A stretch of 64,000 nt of DNA from an uncultured Synergistales bacterium (GCA_905234075.1 CAJOGI010000008.1:1-64000); one strand, 5' to 3'; shown: positions 1 through 9,397, counted from the first letter of the stretch. Numbers and translations are program-made. Notes: generated by a model from the letters alone, not told the origin.

Positions 1-1268
1 GGCTTGGGCTCTTCTTTAACTTCGGGCTCAACGGCTGGCGCAGGCTCTTCAACAGGAGCAGTAACTACAGCCTCGACTGGAGCTGCCTCTTCAGCTTTCA
101 CTTCTTCAGCTTTAGGAGCTTCGACCTTAGCTTTAGATTTAGAGCTAGATTTTTTCGGCTTCGCGTCTTTTTTAGTCTTGGACTTTACCGGCTTGGGCTC
201 TTCTTCAGTTTCAGGTTCCGGCTGCGTAAAGGCAGATGCAGAATTAGGGGCAAGCGAATAGCCGAGCTCTCTTAGTTTATCTTCAATTTCATCCAGCGAT
301 TTTTTCCCAAGATTACGAACTTTCAGCAAGTCATCATGTGATCTGCTAAGTAAGTCAGATACAAGCTTAATGCCGCCTCTTAATAAACAGTTTTCACTTC
401 TTATTGAAAGTTCTAAATCGTGAATATTATGCGTCAAGAACAGATCCGGATCAGGTCTTGACAGCACTACTACCGGCTCCTCAACAAGAGGCGGCTTTAC
501 AGGCGCAACATGAGGGGCTGTGTTTACGGTATCAGCTACTCTGGCAAAATACGTCTGAGCAATTCTTGATGCCTGCCCTACAGCCTCTTCGGGCGAAATT
601 GCGCCATTCGTCCAAACTTCTAATATAAGTCGCTCGTAATCAATGCTCTGTCCGACTCTTGCCGGCTCGATTTGATAATTAACTCGTTTGACCGGAGAAA
701 ATATTGCATCAGTTAAAAGTGCGTCAACAGGAAGCTGCGGCTGTGCAGGTCTTTCACGCTCAGCGGACAAATAACCGACTCCCTGCGCAATATAAATTTC
801 CATCACCAAATGAGCACCGGGCTCAAGAGTACATAAGACACCGTCGCCGCAAAATTCAAAATCGCTATCCCAAGACAGATCCTTTGCCGTAATAACTCCC
901 GGATTTTCCGCACGATTAAACAAATCTCTGTCTTTTTGCAGTTCATCGGAATCCAAAGTAATAACTTTGAAGGTTTCAACATTTAAGCTGTCATTGTCAG
1001 GATTTGTCTTTACCTTTATAGGAATATGTTTTAAGTTCATTAAGATCTCAATGACATCTTCACGAACACCGGGAATAGTGCTAAATTCGTGAAGTATTCC
1101 GTCAATCCTTACAGCAACAACAGCGGCCCCCCTGATTGATGAAAGGAGCAAGCGTCTCAACGCATTGCCGAGCGTGTCGCCGTAACCCCTTTCGAGAGGC
1201 TCAAGGTATAACCTTCCGTAATCTTGAGCTTTTTCTTCAATATAAACCTTAAAACTGGTGTTCTCCAA
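1..1268 (-). CDS. rpoA: RNA polymerase alpha subunit, 3' end outside window
   Basis: Alpha subunit that nucleates RNA polymerase assembly and contacts promoter DNA and activators. The reading frame starts at a TTG (1268-1266) with AAGGAG upstream and runs off the window without a stop. The N-terminal domain shows the LEPLERGYGDTLGNALRR signature near residue 20. The C-terminal domain shows LLRGGIKLVSDLL and KVRNLGKKSLDEIEDKL and ends near position 255. About 85 further residues follow, first Lys/Ser-rich (SKTKKDAKPKKSSSKSK) and then Glu/Ala/Pro/Val-rich. About 422 residues are visible, against roughly 315-340 for usual alpha subunits. It is the last visible gene of the minus-strand ribosomal cluster, 22 nt after rpsK, with no rpsD between. 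Confidence 0.95.
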   Translation of the reverse strand, partial: MENTSFKVYIEEKAQDYGRLYLEPLERGYGDTLGNALRRLLLSSIRGAAVVAVRIDGILHEFSTIPGVREDVIEILMNLKHIPIKVKTNPDNDSLNVETFKVITLDSDELQKDRDLFNRAENPGVITAKDLSWDSDFEFCGDGVLCTLEPGAHLVMEIYIAQGVGYLSAERERPAQPQLPVDALLTDAIFSPVKRVNYQIEPARVGQSIDYERLILEVWTNGAISPEEAVGQASRIAQTYFARVADTVNTAPHVAPVKPPLVEEPVVVLSRPDPDLFLTHNIHDLELSIRSENCLLRGGIKLVSDLLSRSHDDLLKVRNLGKKSLDEIEDKLRELGYSLAPNSASAFTQPEPETEEEPKPVKSKTKKDAKPKKSSSKSKAKVEAPKAEEVKAEEAAPVEAVVTAPVEEPAPAVEPEVKEEPK

Positions 1269-1290
1269 ATTCCAAAATCTCCTTTAGAAT

Positions 1291-1689
1291 TTAGACACGA
1301 CGCCTCTTTGGTGGTCTGCAGCCGTTGTGAGGAATGGGCGTAGCGTCTTTAATTAAGTTCACCTGAAGCCCTGCTGCCTGCAATGACCTAATCGCGCTTT
1401 CGCGTCCGGGGCCAGGTCCCTTGACGATAACGTCAATTTCCTGAACTCCCTGATCCTGTGCGGCCTTCGCGACCTGTGATGCAGCAGTCTGAGCGGCAAA
1501 CGGTGTTGATTTTCTTGCACCCTTGAAGCCGACGTTTCCGCCGCTTGCCCAAGTGATGATATTTCCGCCTTTGTCGCTGATGCACATAATTGTGTTGTTA
1601 AACGTCGAATAAATGTGCGCAACTCCGTAATTTATATTTTTCTTTTCGCGCCTTTTGCCTTTACGGGCCTGCGCTGTTCTCTTTGCCAA
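1291..1689 (-). CDS. rpsK: 30S ribosomal protein S11
   Basis: Small-subunit platform protein that binds 16S rRNA near the mRNA exit channel. It is 132 residues, the usual length, with a basic N-terminus ([10 protein letters not shown]), the core [20 protein letters not shown] and the conserved C-terminal [16 protein letters not shown]. It lies 30 nt downstream of rpsM with an AAGGAGG-type site before the ATG, and directly upstream of rpoA as in the alpha operon. Confidence 0.97.
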   Translation of the reverse strand: MAKRTAQARKGKRREKKNINYGVAHIYSTFNNTIMCISDKGGNIITWASGGNVGFKGARKSTPFAAQTAASQVAKAAQDQGVQEIDVIVKGPGPGRESAIRSLQAAGLQVNLIKDATPIPHNGCRPPKRRRV

Positions 1690-1719
1690 GTTTCATTTAC
1701 CTCCTTAATTCAAGCCGCT

Positions 1720-2097
1720 TTACTTCGTCGCCATCTTCTTGTTGGCAACTGTTCTTCTCGGACCTTTGCGCGTTCTAGCGTTGGTCTTTGTGCGCTGGCC
1801 TCTGACGGGAAGTCCGAGACGATGACGCTGGCCGCGATAACAGCCTATGTCAATTAAACGCTTGATGTTCATTGATATTTCACGTCTTAAATCGCCCTCG
1901 ACCTTGTAATTATCTTCAATTTCGCGGCGTAACTTCTGAGTATCCGCTTCCTCAAGGTCTTTAACTCTGATGTCAGGATTTACGCCGGTTGCCGCAAGAA
2001 TTTTCTGCGACGTTTTGAGGCCGATCCCGAAAATATACGTCAAGCCGATTTCAATTCTTTTATCTCTCGGCAAGTCCACACCTGCAATACGTGCCAT
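1720..2097 (-). CDS. rpsM: 30S ribosomal protein S13
   Basis: Small-subunit head protein contacting the P-site tRNA and 50S bridge B1. It is 125 residues and starts [20 protein letters not shown]. The central [20 protein letters not shown] and the basic tail [10 protein letters not shown] are typical. Its ribosome binding site AGGAGG is formed by the last two arginine codons of rpmJ just upstream, so the two genes are tightly linked for translation. Confidence 0.97.
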   Translation of the reverse strand: MARIAGVDLPRDKRIEIGLTYIFGIGLKTSQKILAATGVNPDIRVKDLEEADTQKLRREIEDNYKVEGDLRREISMNIKRLIDIGCYRGQRHRLGLPVRGQRTKTNARTRKGPRRTVANKKMATK

Positions 2098-2104
2098 TTA
2101 ATTA

Positions 2105-2230
2105 TTACCTCCTGACACCCTGACGCTGCTTGTGTCGTGGGTTGCGGCTGCAAATTACGCGCACAACTCCATGACGGCGGATTACTCTGCAATATTCACA
2201 AATAGGCTTTACTGAAGGCCCTACTTTCAT
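2105..2230 (-). CDS. rpmJ: 50S ribosomal protein L36
   Basis: A 41-residue zinc-ribbon protein of the large subunit. It reads [20 protein letters not shown], then a run with a second cysteine ([14 protein letters not shown]), then VRR. Three cysteines and a histidine give the zinc-binding C-type form. It lies between infA and rpsM as in most bacteria. The terminal AGG AGG TAA also supplies the ribosome binding site for rpsM. Confidence 0.95.
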   Translation of the reverse strand: MKVGPSVKPICEYCRVIRRHGVVRVICSRNPRHKQRQGVRR

Positions 2231-2245
2231 GCTAATACCACCTTA

Positions 2246-2473
2246 TTATTTATAACGATAAATTATTCTTCCCCTTGTTAAATCATACGGGGAAATTTCA
2301 ACCAGCACCTTATCACCGGGCAAAATCCTGATGAAGTGCATTCTCATTTTTCCGCTGACATGAGCTAAAACCTTGTGCCCGTTTTCAAGTTCAACTCTGA
2401 ACATTGCATTAGGCAGCGGTTCTGAAATTACGCCCTTTACTTCTATTACGTCCTCTTTGCCGGAATTTGCCAT
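2246..2473 (-). CDS. infA: Translation initiation factor IF-1
   Basis: A 75-residue OB-fold factor that occupies the 30S A site during initiation. The signatures [39 protein letters not shown] and [15 protein letters not shown] are all present. Its ATG overlaps the stop of the upstream KOW gene (TAATG), implying coupled translation. Confidence 0.97.
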   Translation of the reverse strand: MANSGKEDVIEVKGVISEPLPNAMFRVELENGHKVLAHVSGKMRMHFIRILPGDKVLVEISPYDLTRGRIIYRYK

Positions 2474-2730
2474 TAATTCCCTACGCTCCTAAAAAAATAT
2501 CCCGCGTCAATGTCTTTACCTGCCTCTATAAAATTTAATAAATTTTCTGCGCGTCTTAACGTCGATTGCAAATGTTTTGGGTTTTTTTTCTTCGGCTTTG
2601 AAATATTAAACCTGCCCGGCCTGATTAATTTTACTCTGCCGTCAGCTTCAAAGCCTGATACAACATAAATAAGCCCTGTATCTTTGCCTTGCCTTGAGAT
2701 TACTATTTGGCCTACCTGATACTCTGCCAT
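2473..2730 (-). CDS. KOW-domain RNA-binding protein, L14e-like
   Basis: A small (85 residues) basic protein with an N-terminal KOW motif ([20 protein letters not shown]) and a Lys-rich centre ([12 protein letters not shown]). It resembles the archaeal/eukaryotic L14e-type proteins that many anaerobes encode between map and infA, and it keeps that position here. Its start overlaps the 3' end of map by 19 nt. A ribosome-associated role is likely from family and context, but no specific function is established. Confidence 0.85.
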   Translation of the reverse strand: MAEYQVGQIVISRQGKDTGLIYVVSGFEADGRVKLIRPGRFNISKPKKKNPKHLQSTLRRAENLLNFIEAGKDIDAGYFFRSVGN

Positions 2731-3491
2731 TTCGTTAAAATCTCAGGCCCGTCGTCAAGAATTACAATCGAGCGTTCAAAGTGTGCCGCGTCAGATCCGT
2801 CAACAGTTGAGACAGTCCAGCCGTTAGCTCCGACCTTCACATCTTCGCGCCCGGACATAATCATAGGCTCAATAGCTATAGTCATGCCAGCTTTTAACGT
2901 CAATCCCTGTCTGGGTTTGCCATAGTTCGGAATTTGAGGAGCCTCGTGCATTTTTTTGCCGATGCCGTGTCCCGTGTAATCGCGAACTACCCCATAATTA
3001 AAGGCCTTGACGTAACTTTCAACCGCGTACCCTATATCGCCGAGAGTGTTGCCCTTCAATGCTGCCGCTATTGCCCTATTCAAAGAGTCTTCCGTAACTT
3101 CAAGAAGTTTCTGCTTCTCGGGGCTGATTGCTCCAACGGGATAAGTGCAGGCCGCATCGCCGCAATAGCCATTGACGTAAGCTCCCACGTCTACGCTTAT
3201 AATGTCGCCTTCCTGTAAAATTCTATTAAAATCAGGTATCCCGTGAACGACCTCTTCATTAACTGAAGCGCATATAGTCCCCGGAAAAGGTGTCATGTCA
3301 TAAGACGGCTTATAATTCTTGAAAGCCGGTATGCCGTTATTCTTGCGGATATGCTCTTCGGCGAGCCTGTCAAGTTCTCCGGTTGAAATTCCGGGTCTGA
3401 CATTTTCACGCATTATATCAAGAACTTCGGCAGTAACGCGCCCGGCCACTCTCATTAATTCGATTTCTTCAGGGCGTTTTATTTTAATCAT
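2712..3491 (-). CDS. map: Methionine aminopeptidase, type I
   Basis: Removes the N-terminal methionine from nascent proteins. It is 259 residues with the pita-bread M24 fold. The metal ligands are visible in order: the Asp of ISVDVGAYVNGYCGDAACTY (two), the His of TGHGIGKKMHEAP, the Glu of IAIEPMIM and the Glu of HFERSIVI. It lies between adk and the KOW gene, overlapping both (8 nt with adk, 19 nt with the KOW gene), as in the spc operon of many anaerobes. Confidence 0.96.
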   Translation of the reverse strand: MIKIKRPEEIELMRVAGRVTAEVLDIMRENVRPGISTGELDRLAEEHIRKNNGIPAFKNYKPSYDMTPFPGTICASVNEEVVHGIPDFNRILQEGDIISVDVGAYVNGYCGDAACTYPVGAISPEKQKLLEVTEDSLNRAIAAALKGNTLGDIGYAVESYVKAFNYGVVRDYTGHGIGKKMHEAPQIPNYGKPRQGLTLKAGMTIAIEPMIMSGREDVKVGANGWTVSTVDGSDAAHFERSIVILDDGPEILTKWQSIR

Positions 3492-4107
3492 GGCTTAATA
3501 ACTTTAGAACAAGCTCAAAAACTTTTTCGGGCTTCTGTCCGTGTCCTGCGTCAACTTCGAGTAACAAGCCTCTATCACGATAAAAATTAATTAAAGGCTC
3601 TGTCTGCTCATGAAAGACTTTCAGACGGCTCCTGATTGTCTCCTCGTTGTCGTCGTCGCGCGTATAAAGTTCACCGCCGCACGAAGGGCATTTATCGTTT
3701 ATAAGTCTGCTCGTAACATTTCCGCAGTCTTTGCAAACGGCACGGCTCGACAATCTTTTAACGATTTCTTCGTCGGAGATATTGAATAAAATAACGCCGT
3801 CAAGTTTTGTTTGAGTCTCGAGAAATTCAGCCTGCGCTACAGTTCTCGGAAATCCGTCAAGCATAAAGCCTTCATCAGGCTTGAACTCGCTCAACTTTTC
3901 CCCGACCATTTTCATAACTGTTTCGTCGGGCACTAGCTGTCCCGCGTCCATGTACTTTTTGGCTTCAAGTCCAAGCGGCGTTTTATTTTTCAAATTTTCT
4001 CTGAAAATATCGCCCGTTGATACGTGAGCTAAGCCATGATGTTCTTTAATAAGTGCAGCCTGAGTACCTTTGCCGGCACCAGGCGCACCAAGTAAAACTA
4101 ATCTCAT
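3484..4107 (-). CDS. adk: Adenylate kinase with zinc LID
   Basis: Interconverts ATP + AMP and 2 ADP. It is 207 residues. The P-loop GAPGAGKGT is at residues 7-15, the AMP-site signature FMLDGFPRT at about 81-89, and the LID carries four cysteines at about 125, 128, 140 and 143 (CxxC...CxxC), so it is a zinc-bound form. It begins 1 nt after secY and overlaps map by 8 nt. Confidence 0.96.
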   Translation of the reverse strand: MRLVLLGAPGAGKGTQAALIKEHHGLAHVSTGDIFRENLKNKTPLGLEAKKYMDAGQLVPDETVMKMVGEKLSEFKPDEGFMLDGFPRTVAQAEFLETQTKLDGVILFNISDEEIVKRLSSRAVCKDCGNVTSRLINDKCPSCGGELYTRDDDNEETIRSRLKVFHEQTEPLINFYRDRGLLLEVDAGHGQKPEKVFELVLKLLSHD

Positions 4108-4108
4108 T

Positions 4109-5413
4109 TTAACCTCTTAAAAGCCCGCGTGAACGTCCGCTGCCGGATTTCTTTAATATTCCGTCATAGTGGCGCATTAATAACTGGGCTTCAATCTGGT
4201 TAATTGTGTCCATAGCAACTCCGACAACGATAAGAACAGCAGTCCCGCCGAAGTAGAAGCTCCTGACATTCAATACAGATGACATTACGTTAGGGATCAG
4301 AGCAACAATCGCAAGAAATACTGCTCCTCCAAGCGTAATTCTCTCCATAACTCGCGTAATGTAATCTGAAGTCGGCTGTCCGGGCCTGATGCCTAAAATA
4401 AATCCGCCGTATTTCTTCATGTTATTTGCAATGTCTGTAGGATTAAAGACGACTGCCGTATAGAAATACGAGAAGAATATAATCAAAGCAACATCGCAGA
4501 TAATATAAAAAACACTGTTTGGAGTAAAGAGCATACTGAAAAATCTTCCGACCGAACTGTCAGTGAAATAATTTGCTATCGTGTACGGGAAAATTAAAAG
4601 CGACGAAGCAAAAATTATCGGAATAACACCTGCCTGATTGACTTTTAACGGGATAAAAGTACTCTGACCGCCGTAAATTTTATTTCCCACTACGCGCTTT
4701 GCATACTGGACGGGCAAACGTCTCTGACCTTCCTGAAGCAGAATACATCCGGCCACGACAACGACCATTAATACAATGCCGAGCAAGAGCGCGATCACGC
4801 TCAGCGAACCCAAGCGCACCATGCTCCAAGTCTGTAAAATTGCCTCAGGTATTCTTGCGACGATACCGGCAAAAATCAATAACGAAATTCCGTTGCCTAT
4901 GCCGTGATCCGTAAGTTCTTCGCCGAGCCACATTACAGCAACTGAACCGGCTACGAGAGTGATAATGACTAAAACCCAGTCAAAAACTCCTCCCTGCATG
5001 ATGCCGAGTCCGCGAAGCCACGCCGTCATTCCTACTGCCTGAACTACTGCGAACAACACTGCACCGTAGCGCGTCCACTGCGTAATTTTTTTATGACCGT
5101 CCGCGCTGTCCTTCTGTAATTTCTCAAGATACGGGAAAATTACAACAAGCAGCTGCATGACGATGCTTGAGTTGATGTAAGGCGCAACGCCCAGCGAGAA
5201 TATTCCGAAACGGCTCAAAGCACCGCCTGAAAATAAATTCAGGAAGTCCATAACGCCGCCGCCGGTGCTGAATAAATTTGCCAAAGCAACACGGTCAACG
5301 CCGGGCGTTGGGATATATGCACCCAGTCTGAAGATGAATAATATCCCAATCGTAAATAATATCCTGCGCTTCAAGTCGGGAAGTCTGAATATATCACCCA
5401 AAGACCCGAACAT
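4109..5413 (-). CDS. secY: Protein translocase subunit SecY
   Basis: Central pore of the Sec translocon in the inner membrane. It is 434 residues with about ten hydrophobic segments. The N-terminal LKRRILFTIGILFIFRLGAY, the plug region LFSGGALSRFGIFSLGVAPY and the cytoplasmic-loop signature NNMKKYGGFILGIRPG are recognisable. It follows rplO with its start on the last base of the rplO stop and is followed by adk. The partner ATPase SecA is encoded at 48.6-51.2 kb. Confidence 0.97.
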   Translation of the reverse strand: MFGSLGDIFRLPDLKRRILFTIGILFIFRLGAYIPTPGVDRVALANLFSTGGGVMDFLNLFSGGALSRFGIFSLGVAPYINSSIVMQLLVVIFPYLEKLQKDSADGHKKITQWTRYGAVLFAVVQAVGMTAWLRGLGIMQGGVFDWVLVIITLVAGSVAVMWLGEELTDHGIGNGISLLIFAGIVARIPEAILQTWSMVRLGSLSVIALLLGIVLMVVVVAGCILLQEGQRRLPVQYAKRVVGNKIYGGQSTFIPLKVNQAGVIPIIFASSLLIFPYTIANYFTDSSVGRFFSMLFTPNSVFYIICDVALIIFFSYFYTAVVFNPTDIANNMKKYGGFILGIRPGQPTSDYITRVMERITLGGAVFLAIVALIPNVMSSVLNVRSFYFGGTAVLIVVGVAMDTINQIEAQLLMRHYDGILKKSGSGRSRGLLRG

Positions 5414-5862
5414 CAGATTACCTCATGAGTTCCGCCTACAGCTTCGATTTTCTTGGCTGCTTCTGCACTGAATGCGGCGGCTTTAATTTTAAGAGCTTTG
5501 CTGAGCTCGCCCCTTGCCAAAATTTTTACGGGAATATTTTTCTTGCGAATAACTCTGGCATTGAAAAGGACTTCAGCGTCAATTTCTGCTCCTGCGTTAA
5601 ATTTCTTTTCGAGAACGTCAAGATTCACAGGCTGAAAAACTTTTGCGAACCTGTAATTATTAAACCCACGCTTCGGCGTTCTCCTTGTTAAGGGCATCTG
5701 ACCGCCCTCAAAACCCGGCTTAACTCCACCGCCCGTTCTGGCTTTGTCTCCCTTATGGCCTTTGCCGGCAGTCTTGCCCGTTCCGCTTCCGATACCCTGA
5801 CCAAGACGCTTCGCCTTATGCGTTGAGCCTTTAGACGGGTGTAAATCGTTTAATGTAATCAT
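5413..5862 (-). CDS. rplO: 50S ribosomal protein L15
   Basis: A 149-residue large-subunit protein. The glycine/lysine-rich extension (KRLGQGIGSGTGKTAGKGHK) and GFEGGQMPLTRRTPKRGFNN are diagnostic. It overlaps rpmD by 4 nt upstream and secY by 1 nt downstream, consistent with coupled translation along the spc cluster. Confidence 0.96.
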   Translation of the reverse strand: MITLNDLHPSKGSTHKAKRLGQGIGSGTGKTAGKGHKGDKARTGGGVKPGFEGGQMPLTRRTPKRGFNNYRFAKVFQPVNLDVLEKKFNAGAEIDAEVLFNARVIRKKNIPVKILARGELSKALKIKAAAFSAEAAKKIEAVGGTHEVI

Positions 5863-6041
5863 TCTACGACCTCACATTTCACCAGATGGCGCACATGCTC
5901 AATCATGCCTCTAATCTGCGGCGTGTCTTCGTGCTCGACCTCTGAATTTAATTTCTTAAATCCAAGTGCTTTAATCGTGCGCTTCTGTCTTTCGGGAAAA
6001 CTTATTGCGCTCTTGATCCACTTTGCCTTAATCTTTGCCAT
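5859..6041 (-). CDS. rpmD: 50S ribosomal protein L30
   Basis: Small large-subunit protein of 60 residues starting MAKIKAKWIKSAISFPERQK. An in-frame GTG lies 9 nt upstream, but it overlaps the GGGGAG Shine-Dalgarno formed by the end of rpsE, so the ATG at 6041 is preferred (8-nt spacing, and it matches the family N-terminus). The ending MIEHVRHLVKCEVVE is typical. Confidence 0.93.
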   Translation of the reverse strand: MAKIKAKWIKSAISFPERQKRTIKALGFKKLNSEVEHEDTPQIRGMIEHVRHLVKCEVVE

Positions 6042-6046
6042 GTGAA

Positions 6047-6586
6047 TCACTCCCCGATTACTGCTTTTTCAGCAGTCGCTTCTTCTGCAGCTTCGTCGCC
6101 GACAAGCCCTCTGAGTTTCATAATTTCGTCCTCAGTTCTGGTTATTTTAATGGCTTCGAGTGTCGCATGAGCAATATTAATGGCGTTTGCGGTACGTCCA
6201 GTAACTTTCGTAACAACGTCTTTAACTCCGCCAAGCTCCATAATTGCACGGACAACTCCGCCTGCTATAACTCCTGTACCTTCGGGGCACGGCTTGAGCA
6301 AAACTCTAGCGGCTCCGAACTCACCGACTACAGGGTGAGGAATTGTGCTGCCCGCATGGCGAACTCTCACCATGTTCTTTTTAGCTTTCTCGATGCCCTT
6401 GCGGACTGCTTCAGCGATTTCTTTAGCTTTGCCGATGCCTGTTCCGACCTGCGTTGCACCGTCGCCGACTACAACAAGAACCGCGAAACGAAAACGTTTA
6501 CCGCCTTTTACAACCTTGCTGACGCGGTTAATAGCGACAACGCGCTCCTGAAACTCTACGACTGCTCCTTCATTTTTTCTGGGCAT
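6047..6586 (-). CDS. rpsE: 30S ribosomal protein S5
   Basis: Small-subunit protein at the mRNA entry site, important for decoding accuracy. From [20 protein letters not shown] it is 179 residues, with the S5 signature [11 protein letters not shown] and the C-terminal domain [21 protein letters not shown] longer in-frame start at 6619 would overlap rplR by 32 nt. The family N-terminus and the GGAGGG upstream favour 6586. Confidence 0.93.
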   Translation of the reverse strand: MPRKNEGAVVEFQERVVAINRVSKVVKGGKRFRFAVLVVVGDGATQVGTGIGKAKEIAEAVRKGIEKAKKNMVRVRHAGSTIPHPVVGEFGAARVLLKPCPEGTGVIAGGVVRAIMELGGVKDVVTKVTGRTANAINIAHATLEAIKITRTEDEIMKLRGLVGDEAAEEATAEKAVIGE

Positions 6587-6587
6587 T

Positions 6588-6953
6588 TTAGAATACAAGC
6601 CCTCCTTCGCGTGCGGCATCAGCTACTGCCGCGATTTTTCCGTGATAGGCATGACCTCCGCGATCAAACACTACAGCGTTAATTCCTTTTGCCTTTGCAC
6701 GTTCAGCTATAGTCTTTCCGACGACTTTTGCCGCCGCTATGTTGCATCCGCCCTTTAATTCAGGCTGTAAAGCCTTCTCTAAAGTTGACGCACTTACAAG
6801 CGTATGGCCTTTTTCGTCATCAATAACCTGAACGTAAATATTTTTAAGGCTTCTGAACACGCACATACGGGGCTTTTCAGCAGTTCCCGAAAGTGTGCGA
6901 CGCAGTCTTTCATGCCTTATGACGCGCATATCATTTCTGCTTTTCTTTTTCAT
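6588..6953 (-). CDS. rplR: 50S ribosomal protein L18
   Basis: 5S rRNA-binding protein of the central protuberance, 121 residues. It shows [40 protein letters not shown] and the C-terminal [20 protein letters not shown]. It lies 6 nt after rplF and just before rpsE in the standard order. Confidence 0.96.
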   Translation of the reverse strand: MKKKSRNDMRVIRHERLRRTLSGTAEKPRMCVFRSLKNIYVQVIDDEKGHTLVSASTLEKALQPELKGGCNIAAAKVVGKTIAERAKAKGINAVVFDRGGHAYHGKIAAVADAAREGGLVF

Positions 6954-6959
6954 GATGTT

Positions 6960-7499
6960 TTACTTCGCCCCAGTCTTTCCGGCCTTGCGGAGAATGTACT
7001 CGTTTTCAAACTTGATACCCTTTCCGTGATAAGGCTCAGGCGGTCTGAACTCTTTTATAAGGGCGCATGTCTGACCTACTAATTCTTTATCTATGCCCTT
7101 AACGTGAAATTTAATCGGGTTCTCGACAACGATTTCAATGCCTTCAGGCGGCGTAAATTCTATCGGGTGCGAATAGCCTAAATTCAAGACTAATTTTTTA
7201 CCCTGCAAAGCTGCACGCCAACCTACTCCGACAATTTCCATTGTTTTCTGGAAGCCCGTTGTAACTCCCGTAACCATGTTAGCAATTAAAGCTCTGGTCA
7301 TTCCGTGCCACGCTCTGGTCTGTTTTTCTTCGTTATTGCGCGAAACTTTTACCTGAGCGTTTTCAATTTCAACATTAATTCCAGGCATTAACTTTGCGTG
7401 AAGTTCACCCTTAGGGCCTTTGACGATAATGTCAGTGCCTTTCACTTCAACGCTTGCGCCTTTCACTATATCTACTGCCTTGCGTCCAATACGAGACAT
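6960..7499 (-). CDS. rplF: 50S ribosomal protein L6
   Basis: Large-subunit protein near the sarcin-ricin loop, 179 residues. It starts MSRIGRKAVDIVKGASVEVK and carries the C-terminal L6 signature PPEPYHGKGIKFENEYILRK. A clear AGGAGG lies upstream of its ATG. It sits between rpsH and rplR as expected. Confidence 0.97.
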   Translation of the reverse strand: MSRIGRKAVDIVKGASVEVKGTDIIVKGPKGELHAKLMPGINVEIENAQVKVSRNNEEKQTRAWHGMTRALIANMVTGVTTGFQKTMEIVGVGWRAALQGKKLVLNLGYSHPIEFTPPEGIEIVVENPIKFHVKGIDKELVGQTCALIKEFRPPEPYHGKGIKFENEYILRKAGKTGAK

Positions 7500-7512
7500 T
7501 TATATAAACCTC

Positions 7513-7917
7513 CTACCAGACATAGCAGAGAACTTCTCCGCCAAGACCGAGCTTGTTAGCTTCCGCGCCCGTCTTCAGTCCTTTTGACGTTGAAAGAATT
7601 GCGAGGCCTAAACCGCCCATGACGACGGGCAATTTATCACTGCCGACGTAAATTCTGCGGCCGGGCTTGCTTATTCTTCTAAGTCCCTGAATGACGCGCT
7701 CGCGACTTGCTCCGTATGATAAATAAATTCTGATTTCAGCATACGGCTTGTCGGGGTCTGTTATCATTCTGAAATTTTTGATATAGCCCTCGTCCTTTAA
7801 TATTCTGGCTAAGGCTAATTTCATTTTGCTCGAAGGAATGTCAACGCTCTCGGCATAAGCCATATTAGCGTTGCGAATCCTTGTGAGCATATCTGCAACA
7901 GGGTCATTTACGTACAA
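7513..7917 (-). CDS. rpsH: 30S ribosomal protein S8
   Basis: Primary 16S rRNA-binding protein, 134 residues, and the known autoregulator of the spc operon in Escherichia coli. It shows [20 protein letters not shown] at the N-terminus and the S8 signature [20 protein letters not shown] near the end. No operator for this autoregulation was identified here. Confidence 0.96.
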   Translation of the reverse strand: MYVNDPVADMLTRIRNANMAYAESVDIPSSKMKLALARILKDEGYIKNFRMITDPDKPYAEIRIYLSYGASRERVIQGLRRISKPGRRIYVGSDKLPVVMGGLGLAILSTSKGLKTGAEANKLGLGGEVLCYVW

Positions 7918-7932
7918 TTTGACCGTCCCCCT

Positions 7933-8118
7933 TTACCAGCTGGCCTTAACAACGCCCGGGAAAGCTCCCTCGCGTGCCATTTTTCTGAAACAGCAGCGGC
8001 ACATATCGAACATTCTCATATAGCCGTGAATACGTCCGCAGAGCGGGCATCTATTGTGCTGTCTCGTGCTGAATTTAGGGGTTTTCTGTGCTTTAAGTTT
8101 TAATGCTTTTCTTGCCAT
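7933..8118 (-). CDS. rpsN: 30S ribosomal protein S14, zinc-binding type
   Basis: A 61-residue S14 of the short, zinc-containing type. It has CPLCGR and CRCCF cysteine pairs and starts [20 protein letters not shown]. Only this zinc type is seen; a zinc-independent paralogue is not in the window. It lies between rplE and rpsH. Confidence 0.96.
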   Translation of the reverse strand: MARKALKLKAQKTPKFSTRQHNRCPLCGRIHGYMRMFDMCRCCFRKMAREGAFPGVVKASW

Positions 8119-8125
8119 TTTTTAC

Positions 8126-8683
8126 TTATGCCCCCTGATTTCCTGTTCTGAACGGCATTCCAAGTCCCTTTAACAACGCAAAAGCCTCTTCGTCAGTCTT
8201 TGCTGTCGTTACGATTGAAACATTCATGCCGCGAGATCTAATTACTTTGTCATAGCTTATCTCAGGGAAAATTAACTGCTCACGGAGACCTAAATTATAA
8301 TTTCCGCGTCCGTCAAATCCCTTGCGCGTAATTCCTTGAAAGTCTTTAATTCCAGGCAGTGCCAACGAAATAAGCCTGTCAAGAAATTCCCACATTTTTG
8401 CGCCTCTCAAAGTTACAGCGCACGCAACAGGCATATTCTGACGAACTTTGAAACCTGCTATTGACTTTTTCGCACGCTTTAACAAAGGCTGCTGTCCCGT
8501 GATTGCTCTAAGTTCGTTAATAGCCGCGTCCATAAATTTAATATCAAGTTTTGCATCGCCAACGCCAATGTTGACGACAACTTTCTCGATCTTCGGAAGC
8601 TGCATAACGTTCTTATATCCAAACTCACGCGATAACGCCGGAGCTACTTCGTTCTTGTATTTTTCAAGCATTCTTGGTGTCAT
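8126..8683 (-). CDS. rplE: 50S ribosomal protein L5
   Basis: 5S rRNA-binding protein of the central protuberance, 185 residues. Recognisable are [34 protein letters not shown], the L5 signature around [20 protein letters not shown] and the C-terminal [20 protein letters not shown]. It begins 3 nt after rplX. Confidence 0.96.
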   Translation of the reverse strand: MTPRMLEKYKNEVAPALSREFGYKNVMQLPKIEKVVVNIGVGDAKLDIKFMDAAINELRAITGQQPLLKRAKKSIAGFKVRQNMPVACAVTLRGAKMWEFLDRLISLALPGIKDFQGITRKGFDGRGNYNLGLREQLIFPEISYDKVIRSRGMNVSIVTTAKTDEEAFALLKGLGMPFRTGNQGA

Positions 8684-8686
8684 GGC

Positions 8687-9016
8687 TTAAAGTCCTCCGC
8701 GATCAATAATTTCTCCACACTTTTTGCAAACACGGACTTTTTTGCCGCTCTCAAGGAACGACGCGCCCACTCTCGTTGCCTTTCCGCACTGAGGGCAGAC
8801 AAGCATGACCTTGCTGGCATAAATCGGGGCTTCCTGTTTAATTATCCCGGACTGCGGATTATTCTGCGAAGGCTTGACGTGGCGAGAAACCATATTTACG
8901 CCCTCGACAACGACTAAATCACGCTCAGGAACTCGGCGAATGATTTTGCCCTCTTTACCTTTATCCTTGCCGGAAATAATTTTAACCCGGTCATTCTTTT
9001 TTAATCTTACTGACAT
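8687..9016 (-). CDS. rplX: 50S ribosomal protein L24 with zinc ribbon
   Basis: Assembly-initiating large-subunit protein, 109 residues. The N-terminal KOW motif ([20 protein letters not shown]) is followed by a C-terminal CPQC...CKKC zinc ribbon. It lies between rplN and rplE. Confidence 0.96.
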   Translation of the reverse strand: MSVRLKKNDRVKIISGKDKGKEGKIIRRVPERDLVVVEGVNMVSRHVKPSQNNPQSGIIKQEAPIYASKVMLVCPQCGKATRVGASFLESGKKVRVCKKCGEIIDRGGL

Positions 9017-9028
9017 TTTTATTTCTCC

Positions 9029-9397
9029 CTATACGACTTCAGGAGCAAGCGATAATATGCGCATATATTTTTTTGCTCTTAACTCGCGTCCCACAGGCCC
9101 AAAAATACGGGTGCCTCTGGGTTCACCGTTAGCATCAATCAATACTGCCGCATTATCGTCAAAACGGACGTATGTCCCGTCCCTGCGTCTGACTTCTTTT
9201 TTAGTCCTGACTATGACTGCTTTGACTACGCTGCCTTTGGCTATGTTGCTGTTCGGAATAGCCTCACGGACTGACGCGACGATTACATCGCCGATTGTTC
9301 CGTAACGTCTTTTGCTTCCGCCCATAACCTGAATGCAGAATAATTTTCTCGCTCCTGAGTTATCAGCAACGTTCAGTACACTTGTAAGCTGAATCAT
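9029..9397 (-). CDS. rplN: 50S ribosomal protein L14
   Basis: Large-subunit protein at the 30S interface, 122 residues, the standard length. It shows [20 protein letters not shown], the L14 signature around [20 protein letters not shown] and the ending [16 protein letters not shown]. It starts directly after the stop of rpsQ. Confidence 0.97.
   Translation of the reverse strand: MIQLTSVLNVADNSGARKLFCIQVMGGSKRRYGTIGDVIVASVREAIPNSNIAKGSVVKAVIVRTKKEVRRRDGTYVRFDDNAAVLIDANGEPRGTRIFGPVGRELRAKKYMRILSLAPEVV

Noticed and set aside
5425-6682. Open frames on the plus strand opposite rplO-rpsE, including one of 215 codons
   Set aside because: They are antisense shadows of well-conserved ribosomal genes, with no ribosome binding site or recognisable protein.
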